Shown here one piece after another: positions 38,801 through 48,286 of a stretch of DNA of 64,000 nucleotides. This stretch comes from Pseudomonadota bacterium (GTDB taxonomy: Bacteria > Pseudomonadota > Gammaproteobacteria > Pseudomonadales > Pseudohongiellaceae). The notes under the pieces are model-generated. The model had not been told where the DNA came from. It made no database searches and was given only the letters and a program-made list of their open reading frames with translations. Positions within the stretch are counted from its first letter, which is position 1. Every line of letters starts with the position of its first letter. The position numbers were made by a program, and so were the translations under genes. Where the stretch lies: positions 62,001 through 126,000 of the forward strand of contig JAQBSZ010000005.1 of assembly GCA_027623555.1 (NCBI GenBank), written 5' to 3'.

Positions 38801-40081
38801 TTAGTGCTTATAAGGACAGCACTTCTCATCAATATGACGCTGAAAATCTTCCGCAAAATACTTCAGCCCGCTGCCGAGCGGTGCGGTTGCACCGGGTGCC
38901 AGGGCACAAAATGTGCGACCCGGCCCTAAATAGTCGACATGCTCATGCAGTATCTGCAAATCTTTCTCGTTGCCGCGACCACTTTCGAATTCGTTGAAAA
39001 TTTCATCCACCCAGGGCAAGCCATCTCGACAGGGAGTGCAGAAGCCGCAGGATTCATGGGCGAAAAACTTCATAAGATTGCCAACCATACCCACCGGACA
39101 GGTCTTATTGTCCAGAATAATCATGGTGCCAGTCGCCAGGCGACTGCCAACGCTGGCGATTTCAGCGTAGTCCAGGTGCAGATCCAGGTGTTCGGGCAGC
39201 ATGAAGTCAGTAGACCCACCACCGGGCAGGAAGCCCTTTAGCTGCAGACCGTCGCGCATGCCACCGGCATAGTCTTCCAGTAATTCCCTGATCGGTGTAC
39301 CCAGGGGCAGCTCCCAACATCCCGGCGTCTTTACCTTGCCGCTCACCCCGAACAGTTTGGAACCGTGGTCACTGCCCTTCGTCAGGCCGTGATACCAGTC
39401 GACACCATAGGTCAGGATGCCCGGCAGATTACAGATCGTCTCGACGTTGTTCACGATAGTCGGCTTACCCCACAGACCACTCACCTGCGGAAACGGCGGC
39501 TTTGCTCTTGGTGTGGCACGCTTGCCTTCCAGGGCATTCAACAGTGCGGTTTCCTCACCGCAGATATAGCGACCGGCACTGGTATGCAGGACAATATCCA
39601 GATTGAAACCCGTTCCCAGGATGTTCTTGCCCAGGAGTCCCTTGTCGTAGGCTTCGCCGATTGCCTTCTTCAAGGCGCGTTCGGAAGCTGTGTACTCACC
39701 CCTTAAAAAGAGATAGGCCATGCTCGCCTGGATCGCGTAGCTTGCGATAATCATGCCTTCGATCAGCAAATGGGGGTCGCCCTCCATTAACAAGCGGTCC
39801 TTGAACGTGCCGGGCTCCATCTCATCGGCGTTGACCACCAGGTATTTCTGGGCCGGGGAATTCTCTCCCTGCGGAACGAAGCTCCACTTCAATCCGGTTG
39901 GAAATCCTGCGCCGCCCCGGCCTTTAAGACCAGAATCCCTGACCAGTTGCAGCACCGCTTCCGGGCTCATACCCCCGGCAATCACCTGCACCGACTGATA
40001 GCCATCGGCCGACTCATAGGCGGCAATAGCCAGTGGCCCACGGGTCATATCGATGTTCTTAGTTAATGGCTTCGTTACCAC
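38801..40081 (-). CDS. nuoF: NADH-quinone oxidoreductase subunit F
   Basis: NuoF binds NADH, FMN and cluster N3. It has GLKGRGGAGFPTGLKWSF (about residues 51-68), the FMN region and the cluster motif ESCGFCTPCRDG with a fourth Cys in TFCALAPGA. The start is GTG 40081, 18 bases after the nuoE stop, with GGAAG upstream. At 426 residues the length is normal. Confidence 0.97.
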   Translation of the reverse strand: MVTKPLTKNIDMTRGPLAIAAYESADGYQSVQVIAGGMSPEAVLQLVRDSGLKGRGGAGFPTGLKWSFVPQGENSPAQKYLVVNADEMEPGTFKDRLLMEGDPHLLIEGMIIASYAIQASMAYLFLRGEYTASERALKKAIGEAYDKGLLGKNILGTGFNLDIVLHTSAGRYICGEETALLNALEGKRATPRAKPPFPQVSGLWGKPTIVNNVETICNLPGILTYGVDWYHGLTKGSDHGSKLFGVSGKVKTPGCWELPLGTPIRELLEDYAGGMRDGLQLKGFLPGGGSTDFMLPEHLDLHLDYAEIASVGSRLATGTMIILDNKTCPVGMVGNLMKFFAHESCGFCTPCRDGLPWVDEIFNEFESGRGNEKDLQILHEHVDYLGPGRTFCALAPGATAPLGSGLKYFAEDFQRHIDEKCCPYKH

Positions 40082-40099
40082 GTCGCTTCCGCTGGTTTC

Positions 40100-40633
40100 C
40101 TAGTTGCTCTGATAGTCCAGGACAATCTTGTCGATAATTTCTGGCGTGAGGTTGCGATGCAGATCCTCACCCACCATCATTACCGGAGCCCGATCACAGT
40201 CTCCCAGGCAGGGCACTGGTATCAGCGTAAAATCACCGCTGACGCTGGTTTCGCCGAAATCAATTCCGAGCTTGTCCTTGATGTGATCCTTGATGCCTTC
40301 GCAGCCCATGATCCAGCAACTCACACTGTTGCAGAACAAGATCACGTTCTTGCCAACCGGATGCCGGTAAACCAGGTTAAAAAATGTCGCCACACTCTCA
40401 AGATCGGCGGCGGGAATATCCAGGTACCTGGCGATCCCCAACAGACTCTCATCGGACACCCAGCCCTGATGCTTCTGCACAATCTTGAGCGCCTCCAATC
40501 CCACGGCCTGCTTGTCGGGATACAGGGTCATCTCATGTTCGATCTCTTTAATTTCTTCCGCAGTCAGCTTGCGCGCACGAGTTGTCGTGCTGGCAATGAC
40601 ATCGCTGTGCTTGACTGTGTTAGCGCTGCTCAT
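40100..40633 (-). CDS. nuoE: NADH-quinone oxidoreductase subunit E
   Basis: NuoE carries the 2Fe-2S cluster N1a in a thioredoxin-like fold. The four cysteines are in CNSVSC and CLGDC (spacing C-x4-C and C-x3-C). At 177 residues it is normal. The ATG overlaps the nuoCD stop by 4 bases. Confidence 0.96.
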   Translation of the reverse strand: MSSANTVKHSDVIASTTTRARKLTAEEIKEIEHEMTLYPDKQAVGLEALKIVQKHQGWVSDESLLGIARYLDIPAADLESVATFFNLVYRHPVGKNVILFCNSVSCWIMGCEGIKDHIKDKLGIDFGETSVSGDFTLIPVPCLGDCDRAPVMMVGEDLHRNLTPEIIDKIVLDYQSN

Positions 40634-42408
40634 CTGTCCACGTCCGCCATAACAAAATCGATACTTGCGATGATGGCAACCAGGTCGGCAACCATGAAGC
40701 CGTTGCTGATTGCTGGAATCATCTGCAGGTGCGCGAAGGAAGGGGTGCGTATCCGGGTGCGATAGGAGTTCGTGCTGCCATCGCTCACCAGGTAATAACT
40801 GTTAATACCCTTGGTTGCCTCGATGGCAACGGTAGCCTCACTCGGTGGTATAACCGGCCCCCAGCTCACACTGAGAAAATGGTTAATCAGGGTTTCTATA
40901 TCTTGCAGCGTCTTTTCCCTGCGCGGCGGAGTCGTCAGCGGATGATCGGACTTGTAATGACCACCCGGCATATTGTCCATGCATTGCTTGATGATACGCA
41001 GACTCTGCCGCATCTCTTCCACACGAATGGCACAGCGGTCATAGCAATCACCATTGACGGCAATGGGGACATCAAAATCAAAGTTCTCGTAACCGCTGTA
41101 GGGGCGCTGCTTGCGGAAATCCCATTCCAGTCCGGTGGCCCTGAGACCGGCGCCGGTGACGCCCCAGTCGAAGGCCTGCTCGGTGTTGTAGACACCGATA
41201 CCCTGGGTGCGACGCTTCAGGATGCCGTTGTTAAGCACCATGCCATCGTAATCATCAAGACGCTCCGGCATGAAATCCAGCAGTTCCTTGATGCGGGTCT
41301 CCCATCCATTGGGCAGATCTTGAGCCACACCACCGATGCGAAACCATCCCGGATGCATGCGCGCACCACAGATTGACTCGATGATGTTGAAGATTCGTTC
41401 CCGCTCGACAAACATATAGAAGATGGGTGATAACTGACCAACGTCCTGGGCGAACGTGCCGTAAAACAGCAAATGGCTACAGAGGCGGAACATCTCCGCC
41501 AGCATTACCCTGATTGTCTGCGCCCGCGGCGGCACGATGATACCGGCCATCTGCTCCACAGCCATCACATACGGCAGGTTGTTCATTACCCCGCCGAGGT
41601 AATCGATGCGATCTGTATAGGGGATGAACGTGTGCCAGGACTGCCGTTCGCCCATCTTTTCGGCGCCGCGATGGTGGTAACCGATATCCGGTACCGAATC
41701 CACCACGATTTCCCCATCGAGTTGCAGTGCAATACGAAAAGCCCCGTGCACGCTCGGATGATTCGGACCGAGATTGAGAAACATGAACTCCGAGGTGTCG
41801 GATTTGCGCTGCATGCCCCAGTCTTCAGGCTTGAACAACAGCGCTTCCTGCTCGATCGCTGTCTGCTCATCATCCAGTGAGAAGGGTTCCATCTCCGTAG
41901 CCCGGGCCGGGTGTTCCTTTCTCAAGGCGTGCCCTTTCCAGGTCGGCGGCAGCACTATGCGGGTCAGGTTGGGATGACCCTCAAACTTGATCCCGAACAT
42001 GTCCCAGGTCTCGCGCTCGTACCAATTGGCGCTGGACCACAACTCGATCACGCTGGGCAGACTGAGATCGGCGTCCTGCAGAGGCACCTTGATGCGGAAA
42101 TCACAATTTCCAGAGAAAGACATCAGGTGATAGACCACGGTAAATTCGCTGGCGGGCTGCCCTTGCCGGTGGGTTCGAAGACGCTCATCGATAGCCGTAA
42201 CGTCGAATAACATCTCGAATCTTGGGCTGGAGTCGTCCTTGAGGGTGCGCAGAAGATCTTTCAGATGCACCCGATCGACCCAGAGCGTGGGAATACCATC
42301 GCAAGTCTGTTGCTCGGCAAGCAGGCGGTCACCAAGATCCTGGCGCAACCTGGCCAGCAACTGGGGATTCTGAATGGCTACCGGGGCAGCTTGTTGGGCG
42401 ACTTGCAT
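40630..42408 (-). CDS. nuoCD: NADH-quinone oxidoreductase fused subunit C/D
   Basis: The 592-residue protein is a natural fusion. NuoC comes first (to about residue 190, with [20 protein letters not shown]) and NuoD second ([34 protein letters not shown] and the quinone-site His/Tyr region). This fusion is normal in E. coli and related gammaproteobacteria. It forms part of the connecting module beside the quinone site. It lies 53 bases after nuoB. Confidence 0.97.
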   Translation of the reverse strand: MQVAQQAAPVAIQNPQLLARLRQDLGDRLLAEQQTCDGIPTLWVDRVHLKDLLRTLKDDSSPRFEMLFDVTAIDERLRTHRQGQPASEFTVVYHLMSFSGNCDFRIKVPLQDADLSLPSVIELWSSANWYERETWDMFGIKFEGHPNLTRIVLPPTWKGHALRKEHPARATEMEPFSLDDEQTAIEQEALLFKPEDWGMQRKSDTSEFMFLNLGPNHPSVHGAFRIALQLDGEIVVDSVPDIGYHHRGAEKMGERQSWHTFIPYTDRIDYLGGVMNNLPYVMAVEQMAGIIVPPRAQTIRVMLAEMFRLCSHLLFYGTFAQDVGQLSPIFYMFVERERIFNIIESICGARMHPGWFRIGGVAQDLPNGWETRIKELLDFMPERLDDYDGMVLNNGILKRRTQGIGVYNTEQAFDWGVTGAGLRATGLEWDFRKQRPYSGYENFDFDVPIAVNGDCYDRCAIRVEEMRQSLRIIKQCMDNMPGGHYKSDHPLTTPPRREKTLQDIETLINHFLSVSWGPVIPPSEATVAIEATKGINSYYLVSDGSTNSYRTRIRTPSFAHLQMIPAISNGFMVADLVAIIASIDFVMADVDR

Positions 42409-42461
42409 GTTATGTTAATACTTCGTTAAATGTCTGTATCTATTTGTTTTTTATAGGTAAT

Positions 42462-43103
42462 TTAAACATCGTCAGGAGAACGCAGTTCGGTGGCTGCGAT
42501 GCGATCAGCGTGCCGCACCACTCTCTGCACTGGCGTGGGTTCCTGCTGAATGATGCCCTGATCATTGATCACCCAGCTGAGCGGGCGACGCTCCCGGGCA
42601 ATTTCTTCCTGCAGCAGGATCAAGCCCTGCAGAAGTGCCTCCGGCCGCGGCGGACAGCCCGAGACATAGACATCCACGGGAAGAAACTTGTCGACGCCCT
42701 GTACGACGGAATAAATGTCATACATGCCGCCGGAATTGGCACAGGAACCCATGGAAATCACCCATTTCGGTTCCAGCAATTGATCGTAGAGCAGCCGTAC
42801 TACCGGTGCCATCTTGCGAAACACGGTGCCGGCGATAACGATCATGTCTGCCTGGCGGGGTGTGCCGCGAATCACCTCGGCGCCGAATCGCGCCAGGTCG
42901 TGGCGGGCAGTAAAGGCGGTAGCCATCTCAACGTAACAGCAGGAGAGCCCGAAGTTAAAAGGCCAGATGGAGTTCTTGCGTCCCCAGGCCACCATATCCT
43001 CGAGTTTTGCCATGACTACATTGCGACGAATGAACTCATCGAACGCACTGCCTCCGGGTTGGGGAGATGATGCCTCATCGGCCGCCTGCAATTCCCAGCT
43101 CAT
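42462..43103 (-). CDS. nuoB: NADH-quinone oxidoreductase subunit B
   Basis: NuoB holds cluster N2, the last one before quinone. The motifs are [23 protein letters not shown] and [11 protein letters not shown], supplying the four ligands including the paired cysteines. The start is placed at ATG 43103, which overlaps the nuoA stop (ATGA). A longer frame reaching into nuoA (to 43205) has no NuoB character. This gives 213 residues, normal for the family. Confidence 0.96.
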   Translation of the reverse strand: MSWELQAADEASSPQPGGSAFDEFIRRNVVMAKLEDMVAWGRKNSIWPFNFGLSCCYVEMATAFTARHDLARFGAEVIRGTPRQADMIVIAGTVFRKMAPVVRLLYDQLLEPKWVISMGSCANSGGMYDIYSVVQGVDKFLPVDVYVSGCPPRPEALLQGLILLQEEIARERRPLSWVINDQGIIQQEPTPVQRVVRHADRIAATELRSPDDV

Positions 43104-43549
43104 AGCTTGAATTCCTTTCTGTTGGTGACCCCACCCGGGCCCACCAGGGATTTCAACTGGCGCTTCTGGATTGCGGTGCGCCAGTCCAGTGCCCCTATTC
43201 GCCACAGATAAAACAGTGCCGCGACGAGTATCAGGATAAATACCGTAATCTCGATAAAACCAGGCCAGCCAGCTTCTTTGACGGCCACCGCCCAGGCGAA
43301 CAGAAATACCACCTCCAGATCGAAGATGATAAAGAGTATGGCGGTGAGGTAGAAATGCACGGAAATGCGAAAGTGCGCACTCCCGACCGATACGATGCCC
43401 GATTCGAACGGCGTGTTCTTGTACTTGCTATTGACTCGTTGGCCGAGGAAGAAACTCAGGCCCATCATGATGGCTACGACTGCCAGTACTAACGCGACAT
43501 AGAACAGAAAGGGCCTCAGCCCATCTATAAACGCGTTTGAAATCTCCAA
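43100..43549 (-). CDS. nuoA: NADH-quinone oxidoreductase subunit A
   Basis: NuoA is a three-helix subunit of complex I and the first gene of the operon. It has [39 protein letters not shown] and the conserved acidic residues in helix 2. It starts at TTG 43549 with GGGAG seven bases upstream; the first in-frame ATG lies within helix 1 and would truncate the protein. It makes 149 residues. Confidence 0.95.
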   Translation of the reverse strand: MEISNAFIDGLRPFLFYVALVLAVVAIMMGLSFFLGQRVNSKYKNTPFESGIVSVGSAHFRISVHFYLTAILFIIFDLEVVFLFAWAVAVKEAGWPGFIEITVFILILVAALFYLWRIGALDWRTAIQKRQLKSLVGPGGVTNRKEFKL

Positions 43550-43675
43550 GTTTTACTCCCTGTGCTCTGAATTGCTATTTAATCAGAAGTTTACGACCCA
43601 AAGGAAAAAATCTGGAGTGCGTTCGGGCAAGTCGAGAGTGCTGGCTGTGAATCGCGTGAAGGGTCTGGTCCCGAG

Positions 43676-43696
43676 CCTGGTCACAAGCTGACCAGG
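43676..43696. repeat. Perfect 8-bp inverted repeat upstream of nuoA
   Basis: CCTGGTCA and TGACCAGG are separated by CAAGC. It could be a regulator site or an RNA hairpin in the nuo leader. No T-run follows on either strand. Confidence 0.5.
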
Positions 43697-44006
43697 GCAG
43701 ATGGCATGAGTCGCCAGGGACTGTGTGTCACTACCCATTAAATTCGTCCACGCGTTGCTGAGGATCTGATCTTACCATTACTGCGCAGCTGTGAGATTGG
43801 CAACACTGTGCAGCACGTCAATCAGGTAAAAAAGCAGTTCTCGCTCGTTTGTCCAGCTGTTTGTCTTGCGCTTTGACTCGGATCTTCAGTATGTGCTCTG
43901 GCGGCGCATTTTACAGTCCAGGCCAGCCATTTTTGGCGGTTGGAAATTTACACGCATAGGCAGGCGATAGCAAGTATTTTGTCCCCTGTAGAGCCCTGAC
44001 ATGACG

Positions 44007-44030
44007 CCGCTTTGAGCTATCTCAAGGCGG
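44007..44030. repeat. 10-bp inverted repeat downstream of sthA
   Basis: CCGCTTTGAG, a CTAT loop and CTCAAGGCGG pair in all ten positions on the plus strand with one G-U wobble. On the minus strand one pair becomes C-A. It lies 48 bases beyond the sthA stop; there is no T-run. It might be part of a 3' end or a small RNA, unproven. Confidence 0.45.
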
Positions 44031-44078
44031 TGGTCCTGCTGCTTGCCCAGCACCCGACTCCTGGCATGATTGCTGTCC

Positions 44079-45476
44079 TCAAAATACCCTGTTCAATCCA
44101 TCGAGTGCCGCGGTTCGGTAGGCCTCCGCCATGGTGGGGTAGTTAAACGTTGTAGTCAGAAAATACTTCATCGTGTTAGCGCTACCGGGCTGGCGCATGA
44201 TGGCCTGCCCAATGTGCACGATCTCCGAAGCCTGATCACCGAAACAGTGAATGCCCAGTATCTCCAGCGTCTCAAAATGGAAAATCAATTTGAGCATACC
44301 CACCTGTTCTCCAGTAATCTGCGCGCGGGCGGTATTTTTGAAGAAGGCCTTGCCAACTTCATAGGGTATCCTGGCCTCGGTCAGTTCCGCCTCGGTGCGT
44401 CCCAGCGTGCTTATCTCCGGGATTGTATAGATACCGGTAGCCACCACCTCTACCGGATAACACTCCTGCGGTGCCACGATCGCATTACTCGCCGCCCTGC
44501 CCTGGTCATAAGCCGCTCCAGCCAGTGCAGGCCAACCGATCACGTCACCTGCGGCGTAGATGTTCTTTACCAGGGTCTGGTACTGTTTGTTGACACGAAT
44601 CTGTCCGCGCGTGTCAGTGGAAATTCCCAGGCTCTTCAGTCCCAGGTCTGCCGTATTGCCAGTTCTGCCATTGGCCCACAGCAGAATGTCACTCTTGATC
44701 TTCTTGCCCGACTGCAAGTAGGTCACGACATAGTTGTCGTGATATTCAATGCGGCTGTATTCCTCATTGTGACGAGACCTGACTCCCACGTTACGCAGGT
44801 GATAACTCAAGGCGTCGCTGATCTCATTGTCCAGGAATGTCAGCAGGCTGGCGGCCGGATTGATCAATTCAACCTTCGATCCCAGACCGCCAAAGATAGA
44901 GGCATACTCACAGCCTATTACGCCAGCACCGATTACCGTGACTTTTCTCGGTGAATGATCAAGATCCAGAATCGTGTCGCTGTCGAACACCAGGGGATGG
45001 GAAAAATCGACCTTCGGTGGGTGATAGGGGCTGGAACCAGTGGCAATAATGAAATAATCAGCAGACAGTTTCTTGCGCTTGCCGATGAGTTTTATCGTGT
45101 GTTTATCGAGAAAGCTGGCCCTGCCCTTGATCACAGGTATACGGTTGCGCTCATAGAAATCGGTGCGCATGCGCACCTGTTCATAAACTACCCGATCCGC
45201 GTGATGTAGAATCTGCTGGAAACTCAGTTTCCGGGCATCACCAAAATCACGAAACATCGGGTTGCTGTTGAATGCCATGATTTGCTTTACAGAGTGCCGC
45301 AGCGCCTTTGACGGGATTGTGCCTAAATGGGTGCAACTGCCTCCTACCTGTTCCAGGTCGCAGATGACTGCAACTTCTCGTCCCTTCTTCTTCGCATTCA
45401 TTGCAGCCGCCTCACCGGCCGGCCCGCTGCCTAAAACCAGAATATCGAAGTGATCCTTCTGTAGTTTCCTTGCCAT
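44079..45476 (-). CDS. sthA: Soluble pyridine nucleotide transhydrogenase
   Basis: SthA exchanges reducing power between NADPH and NADH in the cytoplasm. The protein is a flavin disulfide-reductase relative with FAD motif [13 protein letters not shown] and NAD motif [13 protein letters not shown]. The redox disulfide of lipoamide dehydrogenase is absent: [13 protein letters not shown] has one Cys and a Thr at the second position, as expected for SthA. The C-terminus [17 protein letters not shown] is typical. At 465 residues the length is normal. It follows apbE by 18 bases. Confidence 0.95.
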   Translation of the reverse strand: MARKLQKDHFDILVLGSGPAGEAAAMNAKKKGREVAVICDLEQVGGSCTHLGTIPSKALRHSVKQIMAFNSNPMFRDFGDARKLSFQQILHHADRVVYEQVRMRTDFYERNRIPVIKGRASFLDKHTIKLIGKRKKLSADYFIIATGSSPYHPPKVDFSHPLVFDSDTILDLDHSPRKVTVIGAGVIGCEYASIFGGLGSKVELINPAASLLTFLDNEISDALSYHLRNVGVRSRHNEEYSRIEYHDNYVVTYLQSGKKIKSDILLWANGRTGNTADLGLKSLGISTDTRGQIRVNKQYQTLVKNIYAAGDVIGWPALAGAAYDQGRAASNAIVAPQECYPVEVVATGIYTIPEISTLGRTEAELTEARIPYEVGKAFFKNTARAQITGEQVGMLKLIFHFETLEILGIHCFGDQASEIVHIGQAIMRQPGSANTMKYFLTTTFNYPTMAEAYRTAALDGLNRVF

Positions 45477-45494
45477 GGCTTGCTTTTCTGCTTC

Positions 45495-46547
45495 CTACTG
45501 GTTGCCGAGGTAGTTCTCAAATTGGGCACTGATGCTATCGGCAAGTTCTGAAGAGCTGGCTCTATAAATGAAGTAAGCCGCCTGTGATTCTCGCTCGGCA
45601 AGTTCACTGGCCGCTTCCAGCCCCATAATCATAAAGGCTGTAGCCAGGGCGTCGGCTCGGGCCGCCGACTCATCGATCACATAGGCCGCCGCCAGGTTAT
45701 GGGTTACCGGCCTGCCGGTGCGGGGGTCGATCTCATGGGAATAACGCACCCCATCCTGTTCGAAATAATTGCGATAGTCTCCAGAACCAGCCACGGCAAT
45801 ATTTTCTCCGCGACTGTAGATGATCTCGTAGACCTGGGGAGCAGCATCCAGCGGTGCTTCAATGGCAGGCACCCAACTCTCGCTGCCAGGCTTCACGCCC
45901 TTCATCTTCAGCTCGCCACCAATTTCCAGGAAATAGCTATCCACTCCTATCGAGTCGAGATATTCACCGACACGATCGACGGCGTAACCCTTGGCGATTG
46001 CACTGAGATCGATGTAGATATCCGCGGCCTTTACAACCTGTGAGCTCACCGCATCGATGCGCAGATTACGAAATCCAACCCGTGTCAGCGCTTCTTCAAT
46101 CTGGGCATCGCTGGGTAATTCTTCATCCACGCCACGCATGGATGGACCGAACCCCCACAGATTGACCAGCGGCCCCACAGTGACGTCGAAAGCCCCGCCA
46201 GATAAGACAGAGACGTCCTGTGCCATTAGCAACACATCCATCATTGCGGCTGAAGTAATGAAGGGAACGTTTATTGAGTGACGATTGAGTCGGGATAGTT
46301 CTGAGTCGTAGCTATAAGTGGAAAATACGCCGCTATCGAGTTCTGCCAGCAGTTCGTTAACAGCTTCGCTAATCTGTTCCCGGGTAATATTTTCTGGCAG
46401 GTCTACCAGTTGAAACTGATAGCCGGTGCCCATGGTAAATCCAGATAACTGTTGTATCTCTCCATCATCGGAAGCAAGGAAAAGAAATCCAATCAGAATA
46501 AACAGGAACGCTATTGAGAAGGCATGTCGACGCAGAATCTCATTCAT
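45495..46547 (-). CDS. apbE: FAD:protein FMN transferase ApbE
   Basis: ApbE attaches FMN covalently to Thr (or Ser) of target proteins, chiefly NqrB, NqrC, RnfG and RnfD, in the periplasm. The 350-residue protein has an N-terminal hydrophobic signal/anchor (SIAFLFILIGFLFLA), the SGFTMGTGYQF opening, DLSAIAKGYAVDRV and a SHEIDPRTGRPV block. It lies between gap (48 bases) and sthA (18 bases). In Pseudomonas the corresponding apbE is the last part of an nqr operon, which is absent here. Confidence 0.94.
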   Translation of the reverse strand: MNEILRRHAFSIAFLFILIGFLFLASDDGEIQQLSGFTMGTGYQFQLVDLPENITREQISEAVNELLAELDSGVFSTYSYDSELSRLNRHSINVPFITSAAMMDVLLMAQDVSVLSGGAFDVTVGPLVNLWGFGPSMRGVDEELPSDAQIEEALTRVGFRNLRIDAVSSQVVKAADIYIDLSAIAKGYAVDRVGEYLDSIGVDSYFLEIGGELKMKGVKPGSESWVPAIEAPLDAAPQVYEIIYSRGENIAVAGSGDYRNYFEQDGVRYSHEIDPRTGRPVTHNLAAAYVIDESAARADALATAFMIMGLEAASELAERESQAAYFIYRASSSELADSISAQFENYLGNQ

Positions 46548-46595
46548 GAATCAGCATGCCTCTTCTTTTTATGAAAGCTCCATGCTGGATCAGAG

Positions 46596-48062
46596 CTACT
46601 CGTCTTCCGGATAGATCTGATAGCTCACTCCGGCCATTTTGTAAACCATGCGGCCAACCTGGCAACAGTAACCAAATTCATTGTCATACCACAGGTACAG
46701 TACGCAATGTTTGCCATTGACTATCGTGGCATTGGAATCAACGATACCGGCTTCCCGCGTTCCAACAAAGTCTGACGAAACCGCATCAGGCGCCTGGGTA
46801 TAACTTATCTGATCTTGCAAACGCGAGTGCAGGGCAATATCACGAAGGAATTCATTCAGTTCGTCTCTGCTGGTTTCCTGCGAGAGTGTAAGCGTCATGA
46901 TCGCCATCGACACATTCGGGATAGGTACGCGTATCGCATTACCAGTAAGTTTACCGGCCAGTTCAGGGACAACCGTGACCACCGCCCTGGCGGCACCGGT
47001 TTCGGTTAACACCATGTTGAGCGCGGCACTCCTGCCTCGTCGACTTCCCTTGTGGTAGTTATCGATCAGGTTCTGGTCATTGGTATAGGCATGCACGGTT
47101 TCGATATGCCCGTGCTCGATTCCGAAGCGGTCGCTGACGACCTTGAGTACTGGTGCGATTGCATTCGTCGTGCAGGATGCCGCCGAGATAATCGTATCGT
47201 CAGGACTGATCTCATCGTCATTGATGCCATAAACGATGTTTTTCAGGTCTCCCTTACCCGGTGCCGTTAATATTACTTTGGAGGCTCCCTTTGCCTTGAG
47301 ATGTAATCCCAATCCTTCCCGGTCACGCCACATGCCGGTATTGTCGATGATCATTGCATCATTGATGCCATACGCTGTGTAATCAATTTCATCGGGTGAG
47401 TTTGCATAGATGACCTGCAAGACATTGCCATTGGCAATCAGGCAATTGGTCTCTTCATCGATACGCAGTGTTCCCTGAAAGGCGCCATGTACCGAGTCTG
47501 ATGTAAACAGGTTGGCGCGCTTCTCCAGATCGCCTTCACCGCCAGGCCGGACTACGATGGCGCGCAGGCGCATCACCTCACCGGTGCTGGTGCGTTCGAT
47601 AAGCAGTCGTGCCATCAGGCGGCCGATGCGACCGAACCCATACAGCACGACGTCCTGGGATTTTTTAGCGAGGACATATTTGCTGCCATCCAGGGCAGCC
47701 AATTCATGGCGAACGAAGTCATCGACACTCTGTGCGTTCGCTCCAGCTTCTTCAAGATGCTCCATGTGGCGCACAGTGAGTTTGCCCAGATCTATCTGCG
47801 CATGCCGCAGATCCATCTGCGCCATCGCCATCAAGACCGGATGAGTCTCAAATTCCGACATCTCATTGCGTTCTATCTGACGCACGAATCGATGCGACTT
47901 CATGATGAAGGTAACTGACCGGTTATGGAGCGGTCTGCCATAAATAAAGATGCCAACATTGCGGTGACTGAACAGACGGCCGATCACAGGAATCATTTCC
48001 TGCACTAATGCTTCACGCTGCTTCCAGTCATCGAAGTAGTTATCTACACTTGGACGCTCCAC
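46596..48062 (-). CDS. gap: Long-form glyceraldehyde-3-phosphate dehydrogenase
   Basis: The 488-residue protein has a 130-residue N-terminal extension, then the NAD-binding YGFGRIGRLMARLL (about residues 141-154). The catalytic Cys297 is in SAASCTTNAI and a conserved WYDNEFGYCCQ lies near the end. This long type occurs in Pseudomonas next to mfd; its extension has no assigned role. The start is GTG 48062 with AAGGAG five bases upstream. It is divergent from mfd and heads the gap-apbE-sthA set. Confidence 0.93.
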   Translation of the reverse strand: MERPSVDNYFDDWKQREALVQEMIPVIGRLFSHRNVGIFIYGRPLHNRSVTFIMKSHRFVRQIERNEMSEFETHPVLMAMAQMDLRHAQIDLGKLTVRHMEHLEEAGANAQSVDDFVRHELAALDGSKYVLAKKSQDVVLYGFGRIGRLMARLLIERTSTGEVMRLRAIVVRPGGEGDLEKRANLFTSDSVHGAFQGTLRIDEETNCLIANGNVLQVIYANSPDEIDYTAYGINDAMIIDNTGMWRDREGLGLHLKAKGASKVILTAPGKGDLKNIVYGINDDEISPDDTIISAASCTTNAIAPVLKVVSDRFGIEHGHIETVHAYTNDQNLIDNYHKGSRRGRSAALNMVLTETGAARAVVTVVPELAGKLTGNAIRVPIPNVSMAIMTLTLSQETSRDELNEFLRDIALHSRLQDQISYTQAPDAVSSDFVGTREAGIVDSNATIVNGKHCVLYLWYDNEFGYCCQVGRMVYKMAGVSYQIYPEDE

Positions 48063-48108
48063 AAATTCTCCTTATTTTCTATGCATCACTGGATTTCAGA
48101 AGGCAGGT

Positions 48109-48137
48109 ATTATCTTGCGAATGCTATGTGCATGCAA
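48109..48137 (-). promoter_or_regulatory. Sigma-70-type promoter for gap-apbE-sthA
   Basis: On the minus strand TTGCAT (48132-48137) and GATAAT (48109-48114) are 17 bases apart, about 45 bases upstream of the gap GTG. Four of six and five of six positions match consensus. On the other strand a TACAAT (48207-48212) could be the -10 of mfd, with a poor -35. Confidence 0.55.
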
Positions 48138-48286
48138 CCAAGCAGCTCCGGGAGCGCTGCCTGTGCACTAAAGACGGGGATCGCTGTCGCGCTGCTGGTT
48201 TTAAGATACAATTCGCGACTCATTTTTAACCATTGCGGCGGCTGCCTGCTCTCTGCCGATAAACTCTCCTCGCTGAATCAGTTCTA

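Larger units (their letters stand above)
43550..44078. other. 529-base non-coding gap between sthA and nuoA
   Basis: No reading frame of note is seen on either strand. The gap must hold the nuo promoter, but I find no convincing -35/-10 pair. Two inverted repeats stand out. One is CCTGGTCA/TGACCAGG with a 5-base loop (43676-43696), about 130 bases before nuoA. The other is a 10-bp stem (44007-44030) shortly after the sthA stop. Neither is followed by a T-run on the minus strand, so they are not simple terminators. Confidence 0.6.

Noticed and set aside
44070..44954. 294-residue open frame on the plus strand
   Set aside because: Antisense to sthA, with no domain resemblance; the sthA motifs fully explain the stretch.
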